DNA from: Cryptomeria japonica
Taxonomy: Eukaryota > Streptophyta > Pinopsida > Cupressales > Cupressaceae
Direction of reading: 5' to 3'
Assembly: GCF_030272615.1 (NCBI RefSeq)
Contig: NC_081414.1
Span: 912,585,009-912,649,008 of the forward strand
DNA: 64,000 bases
A program made the position numbers and the translations under genes. Position 1 is the first letter of the stretch; each line of letters starts with the position of its first letter. Shown one piece after another: positions 11,451-22,360 of this stretch. Below the pieces are notes generated by a model. That model saw nothing but the letters and a program-made list of their open reading frames with translations, searched no databases and was not told where the DNA came from.

Positions 11451-11697
11451 AACCACTGCTGTCGCGGAGCACGAAGACATAAACGCAGCCCCCGCACAAA
11501 CAAACACAGTCGTACGGTGGGGGGTGTTGACCGCACGATTGGAGGTGCCAGTGCTGTTGTTGACCGTACAGGGAGGTTGTATGGCCGGGGTGCCATCGGG
11601 GACATTACAGTGACAAAAAAAAAAAAAAAAACGACGACCAAATTTAAAATGATTCGCTGGAGTTTGAAGCTAGGACACTGGAAATTCAGAATGGAAA

Positions 11698-11812
11698 AGC
11701 AGGGAGCGCACCTGGGGCGCTGCCCCAGGACCCCGCGAGGGGCGCTGCCCCAGACCTCGCGAGGGGCGCTGCCCCTCGACCCCGCTGGGGGCGTTGCCCC
11801 CAGACCCCCAGT
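11698..11812. repeat. GC-rich GGGGCGCTGCCCC tandem repeat
   Basis: Four to five units of about 27 bp centre on the palindrome GGGGCGCTGCCCC followed by GACCCCGC-like sequence. The matching block in GPR copy 2 is at 53455-53582. It is far more GC-rich than its surroundings. Confidence 0.8.
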
Positions 11813-12085
11813 TTATTTTGAGCTACAGAAAACCACGGGAAGTGTTGTGGTTGTCCGTACTGTGAGAAAGAAGCCTGCAGCTAAGCATTGGCGGGAAGCC
11901 ATAAGCCGTAGAGGGAGACAGATTTGGAGGTTGCGAACAAACAGAGTTTGAGGGAAGGCATTGCAGGTCCACGCAGTTGTATGGCACCAGGGAGTTATTC
12001 AGTTCAGTTTTTAGCCTTTGGGGAGTGTGATGGAGGATTTGAGGTGTCTCCTAGCATTTGTGCCAGCGGATTGTGGCCACCTCCA

Positions 12086-12530
12086 GGCATGACTGGTACA
12101 CTTTGAGGAACTCGGAGTATGTCTCGACTGGACGTGAGGTTGCCTTGGTGGATGCACAAAGGGCTCGGGAGGAGCTGACCACCAGGTTGGAGGCAATAGT
12201 CGCGTGAGACTTAGTTCAACGTACCCAAGAGTTGGATGCCAGGAGAGCAGCACGGGTGGCTATCGAGGCCAAATTGGCTAAACAGTATCATTTGAGTAGC
12301 AGTTGGTGGAAGCTGAGACTAAAAAACGTGTTTTGCAGACAAGTTTGGGTTAGGCACAGGAGGACTGTGATGGCAAAGGAAGCAATACTGGTGAAATCCG
12401 CACTTGAGCATCGGATGGTAGCAGAAAAGGGTTTTCAGGCGAGGACGCAGCAAGTGTATAAGATCCGGGCCCGACTGGTGTCAGTAGTTCCTGCCGTTCA
12501 TCTCTATTTTGTATTAAGTCGTTGGAGTCG
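12086..12530 (+). pseudogene. Decayed coiled-coil ORF at 3' end of GPR copy 1
   Basis: Fragments in more than one frame encode an Arg/Glu/Ala-rich, heptad-like segment (VALVDAQRAREELTTRLEA, later ALEHRMVAEKGFQARTQQVY). The same fragments, differently broken, lie at 53905-54360 in copy 2, so this is an inherited accessory ORF of the family. It has several stops. Function unknown. Confidence 0.5.
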
Positions 12531-12553
12531 ACTTCTTTTTTTGGGGGGGATGA

Positions 12554-12813
12554 TGTTGGCGGCATTATTGTACACGGGAATAACATTAGTTAATTATGTG
12601 TAATTGTTTTGGTTAGTTGGCAACCGAGGGGTGGAAGTCGCGGTGCGACGGTTGGCGCTCACACCCCCTCGGTACCCTTTTATACTTCGGAATGTAACTT
12701 GTAACATACACTTATGGATGAATAGAAAATCCGATATACTTTGCCTGCTAGTTACGGCATTATTCTGCGTTATGTTCTTTATGTCTTAAGTTATTCACCC
12801 GAGAGGGCAAACA
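12554..12813 (+). mobile_element. 3' LTR of GPR copy 1
   Basis: It runs from TGTTGGCGG to GGCAAACA, 260 bp, after a G-rich polypurine tract. The start and end match the 305-bp LTRs of copy 2, though the middle is diverged. No TSD can be checked because the 5' end is missing. Confidence 0.7.
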
Positions 12814-13014
12814 CCCAGGATGTCGTCCTCCTAAGGACTCTATTTGGGATCTCTATTAATAAGTGAAATCATTAATGTTCTCAAAGCTTGGCAGAGATCC
12901 CACCCCTGCTCAAGCTTCTCTATCCCTAACATATGCATATGGTTAACCTCTACAATATATATATATATATATTGTCTCTAAGAGATTCCCCATGAATCTC
13001 TCTCTGGATTCCTC
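12814..13014. other. Short non-coding stretch with AT microsatellite
   Basis: No gene is seen. It contains an (AT)n run at about 12952-12973, flanked by ACAAT and ATTGT so that it is self-complementary. Confidence 0.6.
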
Positions 13015-14876
13015 TGTAATGTCCCCTACTTCGTTCAAGACAATTTAACCGTAATTAATTGATTTTCAATATATTTATAACTTAACTAAATCGATTAAGA
13101 GACAAAATTATCTTAACATGAATCCAACCTAGGATGTTCTACCTTTTCTTTAGTCCCTCAAGTACTAGCTATTTCACCATACTAAATAATTAATCCTATT
13201 TTTGATTTATAAATCATTTACGCATTTATTAATTTTTAATTAATAAATACTTATTATTATCAATCAATTAATAAATACTTTGCTCTGGTGATTTAATAAA
13301 TATTTATTAATTTACTAATTAATAACCACTTTTTATTATATTAATAATAACTGTAATTATTATATTAATATTTATTATTATCCATCTTTATGTTATCCCT
13401 CATTGATCATTCTAATTATATAGATACATAAATAAGTAAATATAGTAATGTGGCAGACAGATCTGATACATGACAGATCTGGTTTGCCATTCTTATGTTC
13501 TATACATTGGCTTTACATATGTTTCACTCTTATACTAGTATTATGTAGTTTGCCTATCTGGAAATTTCCTTTATAAGTCTGCTGAAGGTCAGTCTAAAAG
13601 AATAATTTTTGAGTTATATTGCCACATAATATCATTACACTATATAATAATTATAATTACAGCTTTATTATTATTATTATTAAAACTATATTATTATTAT
13701 TAAGTTTATTAAATCCTACATAAGGATGATATCGGGCTCCCATATATTATGCATATATATTAAGCACATTCCTGTGCATACCACAAGGAACAAAGATGTC
13801 ACCGCCTGTAACTTAATGACAGTTCTGATCCGATCTGATCTATGGTGATCTCTACACTATTAATTCTTGAAGTATATGCAGCCGGTTCTGGACACTAGGT
13901 CGAATGGTCAAGTTGGGCAATCTGAATAGGACATAATCAAGATATCCCCCTTTCCATTGTTTACTAAATCTCCTCCAATAAATACCTAACATGTTTGAAG
14001 GGTCGTATTGCTTGGATACCCAAGAGACATGTCTCAAAAGCAGATCGTAACCCTTTATTAAGCTAATGATTCTTTAATCATTTTGTAATTGCTTTCTTAG
14101 TGAATAATATGACTCTCTTAGTTGCCACTAATTACACCAAGCAAGCACATAGGGTAACCATTATTAATTTGTCTTCTTAATCTAATCGATCTGTATTTGT
14201 TATTCTCGATAATGATCCTTTTCCCTTCATTGCTAAACCCTAAAGAATTACGGATCATTATAATTATATTGCTTCAAAAACTGTCCAATGTCTCCCAAAT
14301 CGCTAATTTATTATTTTCCTATAAACATCGCTACCTTGGATTATTGTTTATTTTGATGATCGCTGGCTCCTATACTATCGCAGATCATGGAGTGTTGTTG
14401 ATCTCATTAATATTTCCTTAATTCTGTATAGACAATCACTCTTTCCTTAAATTGATAGTCTTTATGACTAGTCGACGATATTCAATGCTAATCTTAACCA
14501 CTCCTTAGTGATGCTCGAATCACTATAAGTGTCTTTCGTACCAATAATATTAATTTAGTGTTGCTTAATCCGATTTACTAATTTATTAATCTTAATTAAT
14601 ATCATTAATGATTATTTCCTCCTTAACATATCTTTGATAACCGCTGCCTTATTGCATTATAATTGTTTGATAGTTATTATATAAATAATAATCATATATA
14701 ACAATAATAATAACTAATAATCATAACAAATAATAATAAACATTAATAATTATATATTAGAGGAAAATCGTGAAGTCTCATAAATGAGACGATTTTCCAA
14801 TATTAATAAATGTTAATTAATAAATGTTTTAATTATTGTATTTATTTAATCCAGTGTCCAAGGAGGGGTTATGACA
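13015..14876 (+). mobile_element. AT-rich possible LTR remnant
   Basis: It starts TGTAATGTCCCC, like the chromovirus-type LTRs here, and may end near GGGGTTATGACA. No matching TSD was found and the interior is very AT-rich (ATTAATAA-type runs) with no coding capacity. An imperfect hairpin with GGAAAATCGT / CGATTTTCC arms lies at about 14762-14798. The LTR identity is tentative. Confidence 0.3.
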
Positions 14877-15135
14877 ATCTATTATCAATTATATGAATTC
14901 TTAAAATATATTTTTGGAAGGTATTGCTTTTCATTCTCCTAATTATCATTCGTGGGTATGGAGTGAATGAACTATGTGTCATTTGTCTTTGCTCCCTTTA
15001 TTGTAAGTTTACAAATGCATTGTGTCTTGGCTATGCACAAATGTTAGCTTTTCTTTTCTTGCTTTTTGGTCAAAAGCATACCCCTAAAAGAACCAAATTA
15101 TATCATACGAGGGACCTCCTTCTCAAATGCAGAGG
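14877..15135. other. Unassigned non-coding DNA
   Basis: AT-rich sequence. A 97-codon ORF starting at 14924 has no recognisable domain and runs into the TRIM LTR. I see nothing else. Confidence 0.5.
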
Positions 15136-15323
15136 TGTTATAATAATTGAGAGTTCAATATTTACAAAGGAGACAAAAGACTCCTTAAATAGAGAATACA
15201 AGACGATCTTTCCATAATGGAACGATCATAAATAGAAATATGAAAGACATAATCAGAAGTTTCTAAATACTAACTAAACATCAAAGATGACCATTATAGA
15301 AACATCACAATATTATTTTAATA
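15136..15323 (-). repeat. TRIM 3' LTR
   Basis: Direct-repeat partner of 16716-16900. It begins TGTTATAATAATTGA and ends TTTTAATA on the plus strand. A few substitutions and small indels separate the two. Confidence 0.88.
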
Positions 15324-16700
15324 GCCTCCCTTAATAGTCATCGTACTAACTACCCTACAGATGGTCACAAAAGCATATAAGGTTGCCCCCTTCACTTCAA
15401 AATGCTCTGTGACAAGAGCTTGATGCTAAGACCCTCCCTAATTCTGTTGAACTACTGGATAAGACCAAGATTACTACAATCCTTCCAACTAGATGTTGGA
15501 TAACAAAGCTATCCCTTCCTGTAGCCAGGGACATCAAAAACAACTTCTCAAATTGAAACCATAATTTTGAGGAAAAAATCATCAAACCCTACACTATTTC
15601 AGAGAAACAACCATGATTTTTTCAAAAAATCATCAAAAACGTTTGCAAATGTGCACTATGCCTGAAAACAGAATACAAGAAACCACGATTTTTGTAGAAA
15701 CAATCATGGAAAACCTCCACTGATTTTTATGAAAAAAAATAGAAAACCCTTCAAAAATTTCAATTTGCGAAGTACCCACGAATTGCAAAAGCATACACCA
15801 ATCTACAAAAACCCTAGTCACAAAACCCTTGGTAGAAAAAAAAACATGACTAAAAAAAAACTAGCAACCCAACACAAAACCTAGTCGCGATCTGTAGAGA
15901 AGAGCCTTTTGCATAGAAAAAGCACGCGAACAACAAAAATGACCATGATTTTTAACAAAAAATCGCCAAAAAACATTCTAGGCAAAAAAAAATCACACCC
16001 TTCACCAAAAAAAAAGTAAGCCATTGCAAACTCTCCCATCTTGAGCAACAAAAAAAACAGAGAAAGACTTCTAAAAAAGTCTGTAAGCAATCAATAGTCG
16101 CAAAAAATATCCTTCGTACACACACAGACCCACGAAAATGCTACCGTGGGCAAACACCAACCCAAACCAAAAAAAGGATAATCCCATCACATAGATGCAA
16201 GAGAAAGCCCTTGCATCACACGGGTTTGACATGGCACAAAAAAGAAGAAACTCTTGTTGTTGTCCTCGTGTCATAGAGAAAAACGACCCAAAGAAAAGAA
16301 AAACACTGCTAGAAAATGGCACGCAAAAACCTTCTTCGTGCGAACATGAAACCCTTGTGTGGCATTGAGCAAGAAGAAATAGCATGCTAAAACCCTTGAT
16401 CCGGACGGAAAACGCACTACGAACACAAACCCATGGTGGAAGAACCCTAGGAGGTTTCCGCAAAAATCTAGCACAGACACAAGCACAACTCACACAGAAG
16501 AATTGTGGCCCAAACAAAAACTTTTTCTAAGGAAAAAAATGTGATTTTGTATTGAAAAAACCCATGAAAACCCTCAAAAAAATTGCTCTAATTTTTTTTT
16601 CATTAAAAAAATCGATTAAAAGTTTTTGGAAAAAATTCCAAGTAAGAGGCCATGAATTGTTTTTTTTTTAAATTTGCCAAAATTTAAAAAACCTCATTGA

Positions 16701-16715
16701 CCTACTCTAATACCA
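16701..16715 (-). promoter_or_regulatory. TRIM primer-binding site
   Basis: The minus strand reads TGGTATTAGAGTAGG with no spacer from the LTR. It differs slightly from the TGGTATCAGAGC site of the chromovirus in this window, consistent with initiator-Met tRNA priming. Confidence 0.8.
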
Positions 16716-16900
16716 TGTTATAATAATTGAAAGTTCGATATTTACAAAGGAGACAAAGACTCCTTAAATAGAGAATACAATGTGATCTTTCCATAACAAA
16801 AATGATCGTAAATAGAAACACGAAAGACAATCATAAGTTTCTAAATACTAACTAAACATCAAAGATGACCATTATAGAAACATTACAATATTATTTTAAT
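16716..16900 (-). repeat. TRIM 5' LTR
   Basis: Partner of 15136-15323. The PBS adjoins its inner edge and the AGAGG TSD its outer edge. Confidence 0.88.
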
Positions 16901-16905
16901 AAGAG

Positions 16906-18372
16906 GAAGATGACCAACGAAATGGTGATCTCTCCAACTATTGGTTGTGTTTGTCTTTATCAATTGGGCAAATAGAGTCAAGAATCAACTAATTTTCATA
17001 AATATAATATGTTTACCAACAAATGGATCATCATATTCTTCACCACAACTAGATTTGTTCTCTTTACTCCCTCCAAGAGCTAGAGATTGAGGAGCACTTC
17101 ATCTTTAGATGTCTAGTTTATTGTGAGATCTAGGGGAGATACTACTGCCTCTGTAGGCGCTTAGAAATTGTTTTTCTCTACTTTCTTTAGATATCTAGAT
17201 CAGTAGTCTAGCCCTTTCACCCTATGATAGAGATACCCGCGGGGAGTCAATTAGGATCCTTAAGCCCCCAAGCCCCCAAGTAGATCACCTCCTTTCGGCC
17301 CATTCAAGAGACTAACAAATCTAAATGGCCTTTGGATACCACTACTCCACACATGGATGCAGATAGACCTATGAGACAGTACTTCTCATAACTTATCACT
17401 TCTATTCAAATGCCCTTCTCAATGACATAGATCCACTCCTCTCCAACCACCTCTCAAACCAAACAACAAATGCATATTATGAGCTTCTTCATTACTACAA
17501 AAGTTACTTTGACCTTGGATGCTAGGTGTGATTCTAGAGGTAGTGCCATGCTTCCTTTTAGAATAACCCAACTCAGCCCTCCTAGAATTAGACGATCCCA
17601 AATGAGCACTACCAAATCTTGAATAGCTCCTCTCATAGTGATCAATGATGACATATGTTCCTCAATTTCAAGCCAATACTCCTCAAATTTTTCTCTTTGG
17701 GGATCTTGTTCTCCACTACTTGGCAATCTAAATTGGTTTCTCAACCATGTGTTAATGGCCCACTACCTGTATTGTGTTTCCCCGTGCAAACAATTAATGC
17801 TGGGAAAAGTGAACGGCAACAGCATTTCTAGAGATTTACTAAACATTCTTTGGTTCTGCTAAAATTCAATTTGTTTTTAAATGTGCTTTTTTGTGCAGGT
17901 CTGCCTTGGGTACCAATGGATTCTTCTAGGTTTGTCCAGGATGAACCCACAGTCTTATTTGCATTCAATGGAAAAATCCCTACTTGAATCATCCCAGAAT
18001 CCAGACTGGGAATGAAGACAACTCAGATCTGGGCAATGGGGGGGACAAACCAGTAACTTAGAGTTCAGCATATATTCCAATTATCTCGCAAGCACTAAAG
18101 TGTAGTGTTTCAATCAGTTATGGTTTTCCAATACAGCAGTAATTCTGTATCAGATACCATTGGCTCTGGGAAACTGGCTATCTCACGTTAACATTATTTG
18201 AAGTGAGGAGCATTTATAATTTTATGTTATCCAGTTTCAGGAATTTGTGAGAGAAATGTACTTTTGCTGGACAGCCAAAGAATTAACCTTATCTAAATTA
18301 TATAGCTGAACGAGGAAGCAATAGCACTAGCTTATTCAAATTAATAAATCTGCCAAGTTTGAAGATTCATAC
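16906..18372. other. Mostly non-coding; decayed unknown ORF at 17419-17744 (minus)
   Basis: On the minus strand at 17744-17419 two overlapping frames give a protein-like stretch (SSGEQDPQREKFEEYWLEIEEHM, then a shifted continuation), suggesting a frameshifted relic. I do not recognise the family. The rest may include intron or flank of the methyltransferase exon just downstream. Nothing else stands out. Confidence 0.4.
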
Positions 18373-18626
18373 CCCACGAATGAATTTGAATTGTGATTCA
18401 GGTATACCAACAGCAGTAGCAGCAGCTCGTGCATATTTCTCCATTTGCATATTTGGATCTATGCCCACAACTGAAACATTGGCTCCACTTGCATAATACT
18501 TAATATTGGGCCCTGTACCAATACCCAGTTCCAAAATTCTTTCAGCCCGTCCTTTCAGCTGATTCAGCAATTCAGCCTTGTATTTTGCAACCTTGTTATT
18601 CCATAAACATGAAGACAACATAAAAC
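18373..18626 (-). CDS. Exon of a class I SAM-dependent methyltransferase (METTL7/UbiE-like)
   Basis: The minus-strand reading contains LKGRAERILELGIGTGPNIKYYA, the glycine-rich SAM-binding motif I (E/D-x-G-x-G-x-G) of class I methyltransferases, then VVGIDPNMQMEKYA, the acidic end of strand 2. The spacing matches plant methyltransferase-like proteins of the METTL7/UbiE-COQ5 group (recognition from memory of the family). A GTATGA donor follows the exon (GT at 18371-18372) and an AG acceptor precedes it at about 18627, leaving one uninterrupted frame. Substrate cannot be inferred. Neighbouring exons were not found, so this is either one exon of a gene with long introns or a gene fragment. Confidence 0.65.
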
Positions 18627-18915
18627 CTTTAAATTATTTTCTAAATTAGTTATGATATAGCCAAGGCCTTCATCACCAACTTCAAAAACTAACAAATGCA
18701 ATAGAGATTTACTAAACATTCAACCGACTCAGTTTATTGAAGTACAGAAAATACAGAAAACTCATTTTGCTTGCATACAAAGTATAACAGTCTCACGATC
18801 AGAAGGTTATATCTGCAGGAGTAGGTAAACAAATCTTAATCAAATAAAGAAAAAAGTGAATATCCTGTCATTTTCGTATATGACATGATGAATTAATTGG
18901 CTATAATATTGAACT
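18627..18915 (-). other. Intron-like sequence upstream of methyltransferase exon
   Basis: AT-rich, stops in all frames, no domain. It would be intron if the exon belongs to a gene reading on the minus strand. Confidence 0.35.
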
Positions 18916-19119
18916 ATAGATAATCAAGCATGACATCTCAATGAACTTCCTATGACAATGCTTGCTGTCATTTCAAACCCAAAAATATTCTGAGAGAACA
19001 GTTCCAAACAGTGAACAATAGATAATCAAGCATGACCTCTCAATGAACTTCCTATAACAATGCTTGCTGTCATTTTGAACCTGAAAACATTATAAGAAAC
19101 AGTTCCAAACATTGTGAAA
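18916..19119. repeat. Two-copy tandem duplication, 102-bp period
   Basis: ATAGATAATCAAGCATGAC recurs at 18916 and 19018, followed in both by similar sequence (AATGAACTTCCTAT, GCTTGCTGTCATTT, CAGTTCCAAACA). The copies differ by a handful of substitutions. Confidence 0.85.
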
Positions 19120-20335
19120 AATGTTTAACTAACTAAATCTGATTTGCACTAACTTTTTTTTCCCTTCTCCAACATATCTATGTATATCTTCTTTTGAGTG
19201 TTGCTTGGATAAGTAGTGTTATGGAGCAGATTCAGATGAGACAACATCAAGAACCAAGAGCAGAAATTGTGAATGACTTGCCAGCCAGTCATGCCAGTGA
19301 TCTGATTCAGATAGGAATGCCAATTTTTTCCTCTAATAGTTGGACTTGGCATGATTCCTGAGGCCAGAGTGATTTTTGAAAACAGTGCTTTATTCGCAAT
19401 AAAACTGTTTTTTTTTTCAATTTTCACTTAAAACACTTCTTGTTCAAGTCAAAACCTAATTTTATATTTGCAGATTTGAATTTTTCCAGAGCAGATTTGG
19501 GTTTTGCCATAAAAATAAGAATTGGATTGATTAGGGCACATGGACAAGCATTCATTCCATGCAAATATCTGTTCCATTCTCATTCAGTTTGGGCCAAATT
19601 ACTGCTTTATGGCCATGATGTCTGCATTTGTTGAAGGGTTTAGAGCATTTTTTTTTCCTTTATTTGGTTTGAAATAACAAAAATGATGTTCTTTCCCTTA
19701 ATTATTAAATTTGTGATTTTTTCAGCATTTTTTAGTTTCAGAATTTTTCAGCATTTTTTAGTTTCAGAGTTTTTCAGCATTTTCCCAATTAAGTGGCAAA
19801 TAATCAGTTTAAACTTATACTTACTGAATCAATCCTGATCCTGAGAGTATGCTACTATGAGCTGTCAAATAACTATATATTATCAAATACATGAAACTCA
19901 AAGTGCAATATAATGATGATGAATATCGAAACATACACTATTTAGCTGCATTCTAAAGGGGGGGTAACTCTGTACCCATTAAACTGAACTTGTATAAATG
20001 GTTAATAGTGCAACAAATATTATGGCTCTCGAAGAAGATTTAGCAATTAATATAAATACTTTTTCATGACATAATTTGTAACCTTCTTGTCTGCTAGTGT
20101 AAGCTTTTGCATGATCCACACATACCCTCCCTCCTTGAAAACCATACTTTTAAAGTGTGATCTATTCCCGATGTTCTAAAAAAGAGCCTGAGACTCCCAT
20201 GTAGCGTCTCCTTCATTGATCCCTCCATTTGACAGGACATTCCTTCTCTTGATCTTTCCTTGATTGATTTATTTCAACTTGCATTATTCTTCCATAAAGG
20301 TTTGTCCTCCTATGTTTCCCCCTGCTTTTGTTGCA
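19120..20335. other. Non-coding, short T-rich tandem repeat near 19720-19790
   Basis: No supported gene. Around 19720-19790 TTTTTCAGCATTTT/AGTTTCAGA recurs about three times. A 92-codon minus ORF at 19149-19427 has no recognisable domain. Confidence 0.5.
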
Positions 20336-21231
20336 TGTAATGTCCTCTTCCTAACTAGTTGAGTTGGTGGATTGTTAGCCTATTGAGTTTGATTCCCGTA
20401 GGCTAATGAGTTAGGGTTAGGGAACTTTGGAGGCAGTTTGTCCAACAGTTTGGCAATATTTGATGTTTAGTTGAGCTCCCACCGTTATTATGAGCATAAT
20501 GCCCTTTTTTGCAGTGTTTTTGGGTTAGTTTTCTAGTAAGTCAGTTTCAAACACTGACTAAGCCAACTGGCATGGTTACTAATTTTAGTATTGTCAGTGG
20601 ATTCAATTTTGATGATTATCTCAGCATTTTATATAGTCTAGTGGTTTTAAATAAAAATAATGATAAGTTATTAATTGATAAAGTTAAATTAAAGATTTAA
20701 CTTTTATCATTATTTTAATTTATTTGATAAAGGGACTATAGGGGCCACTTATAAAGTGAAAGATGATTTATTTTAAATGAATAGGGCCTTTTTATATTTG
20801 GACACTACATTGGAAGATTAAAAAGTTATTTTATTAAATTAAGGCAAAACAGTGAAGAGGGTTGATTTTCTTGGGAGAGCTAAAAATGCAGTTTTGTGGA
20901 GCTCATTTCTCATTTTGATGTTGGATATTTGATATTGCGTGTGCTTTTGGAGGAGACTAATCTTCTCAGATTTGTGGGAACAAAAGCCCTTGCAGGAAAC
21001 ATTTTCCACGTTGTTGAAAGATACAATCTTGAGGATTACTTGGTGTTTTCATTTAGGAAACGCGCTGGAGCTTTCATGGTGATCCATTTTATGCATCTTC
21101 TCAATTTATAGTTACAGATTTTGGAGGTTTATTTTTAGTTCGCAGATTGAGGAGTGTGAGGAGGGTTGCAGCTACTTGTGTAATGTTGGTTGTATCATTG
21201 CCATTGTTGGTCGTGCATGTGTAGAGGGACG
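20336..21231 (+). mobile_element. 5' part of a chromovirus-type LTR, cut by unit A
   Basis: It begins TGTAATGTCC and carries the TTAGCCTATT...CCCGTAGGCTAA segment that also follows the start of the chromovirus LTR (read on the minus strand at 25718). The AT-rich ATAAAGT-type region also recurs (20640-20760). The 3' end is missing; sequence switches to the TGTTGTG terminus of unit A at 21232. Confidence 0.5.
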
Positions 21232-21689
21232 TGTTGTGACCTTTTCACACATCGCCCCATTGCTAACAGGGGACTCCCTCTTTTCTTGATTGCTGCGTTG
21301 TTAGGCTAGGGTTTTGGCTACTTAGTGGGCAATTTTGTGTTTCTCGTGCCCGAGTCTCGGAGTTTTGATCATGCCTAGGGCCATTTAGGGTTTTGAGGTT
21401 ATAGGATCAAGCAAGTGAAATTTGAGATTTTTTAATGATCCTAGTTTTGTCTAAGTATAGACCCTTTTGGAGCGTCAACGTGTTTTTAAATATCCTCATC
21501 GGTAATTTTAAGTGCTAAGGTGTTTTCAGACCTTTTGGAGTTATTTTCTCGCTCCTAAGGAGTTGTTCAAGTTGATTTCGCACTTTATCTCGATGGATTT
21601 CCTTGTGTTACGCTCCAATTTTTGATGAAATTGCCTAAGTCCAGTTGAGTTTTATTAAAATTTTAAAGTTTCTAAGTGATTCTGAGTGG

Positions 21690-22360
21690 AAAAATCGTCA
21701 TTTTCCGGATGAAAATCCATATTCTAAGGGTTAAAAGGTCAAAAATCCATACTAGAAGTGCTTTTCCCCTCATATTCCTGACTACCCATGGTTATCCCCT
21801 CCCAGAATCTAGAGTGGACATGGATTTCCCTTGGAATCCATACTTGCTCCATTTTTCCACCACTATGAATCCATACTAGGGTCGTTTTTCCCCTAGAAGC
21901 ATTAAATTTTGACTAAGTGTCAGGATTTGTCCTGACTACCCACGTTTTTCCACCAAGGAAGTATGGATAAGATTGCAGATGACATTCCACACCTAGGTCG
22001 ATTTTCCACCAGGTCTTTTGTGACAAGTTCTGAGGATTTTTGTGCAGACTTTCAGTCCAGACTAAAGGCGATTTTCCACTGAGAGCATTTTGATGATTTT
22101 GAGTCCGGATTTTCATCCAGACTGAGGTTGATTTTCCACCAAGGGGTAGTTTGAGTGAATAAAGTGATTTTTTTTAGTCCGGATTTTCATCTAGACTAAG
22201 GTCGATTTTCCCCTAGCCCCATTTTGTGTGCATTTTGATGGATTTTGTTGGGAAATTTTATCCAGACTTGGATCGATTTTCCCTTTTAGGGAATATTTTG
22301 ACGTTTTAAATGATTTTGATGGGATTTTTTAATCCCTACTTGGATCGATTTTCCCAAGTG
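21690..22360 (+). repeat. Degenerate ~70-bp repeats with CGATTTTCC core
   Basis: The core (T/C)GATTTTCC recurs about every 60-75 bp (near 21993, 22068, 22127, 22200, 22273, 22344), often preceded by TCCAGACT and TTTTGATGG-like sequence. The solo LTR (34100-35100) and the 5' part of unit B (43020-44000) have comparable spaced CGAAATT/TTCGCC motifs, so this is a feature of the LTR group. Confidence 0.6.

Larger units (their letters stand above)
8953..12813 (+). mobile_element. GPR family copy 1: 5'-truncated non-autonomous LTR element
   Basis: Order: gag nucleocapsid, protease, a short integrase C-terminal remnant, palindromic CCGTACGG/CCACCG repeats, GC-rich repeats, a decayed coiled-coil region, polypurine tract, 3' LTR (12554-12813). 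RT, RNase H and the integrase core are missing, as in copy 2 (47325-54722). The 5' LTR, PBS and gag N-terminus are lost at the junction with the hairpin-bearing LTR near 8952. Gag, protease and tail align to copy 2 by eye. Confidence 0.75.
15136..16900 (-). mobile_element. TRIM-like non-coding LTR element, 1765 bp
   Basis: Direct repeats of 188 bp (15136-15323) and 185 bp (16716-16900) enclose about 1.4 kb without coding capacity. AGAGG flanks both sides (15131-15135 and 16901-16905) as a 5-bp TSD. On the minus strand a PBS (TGGTATTAGAGTAGG, 16701-16715) abuts the 5' LTR, similar to the initiator-Met tRNA PBS, and a purine-rich tract (TTAAGGGAGGC) abuts the 3' LTR. Element termini read 5'-TA...CA-3' instead of TG...CA. 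The interior is A-rich on the plus strand; the minus ORF at 16071-16517 is compositional. Such elements need another element's proteins to move. Confidence 0.88.

Noticed and set aside
11035-11641. Long minus-strand ORFs of 154 and 168 codons
   Set aside because: They translate the palindromic CCACCG repeats; several frames on both strands are open for the same reason and the peptides are simple repeats.
16071-16517. Minus-strand ORF of 148 codons, Phe/Cys-rich
   Set aside because: It lies in the non-coding interior of the TRIM element and reflects A-rich plus-strand composition.
19149-19427. Possible second exon of the methyltransferase
   Set aside because: The 92-codon reading has no methyltransferase-like motif and no good splice borders in phase.
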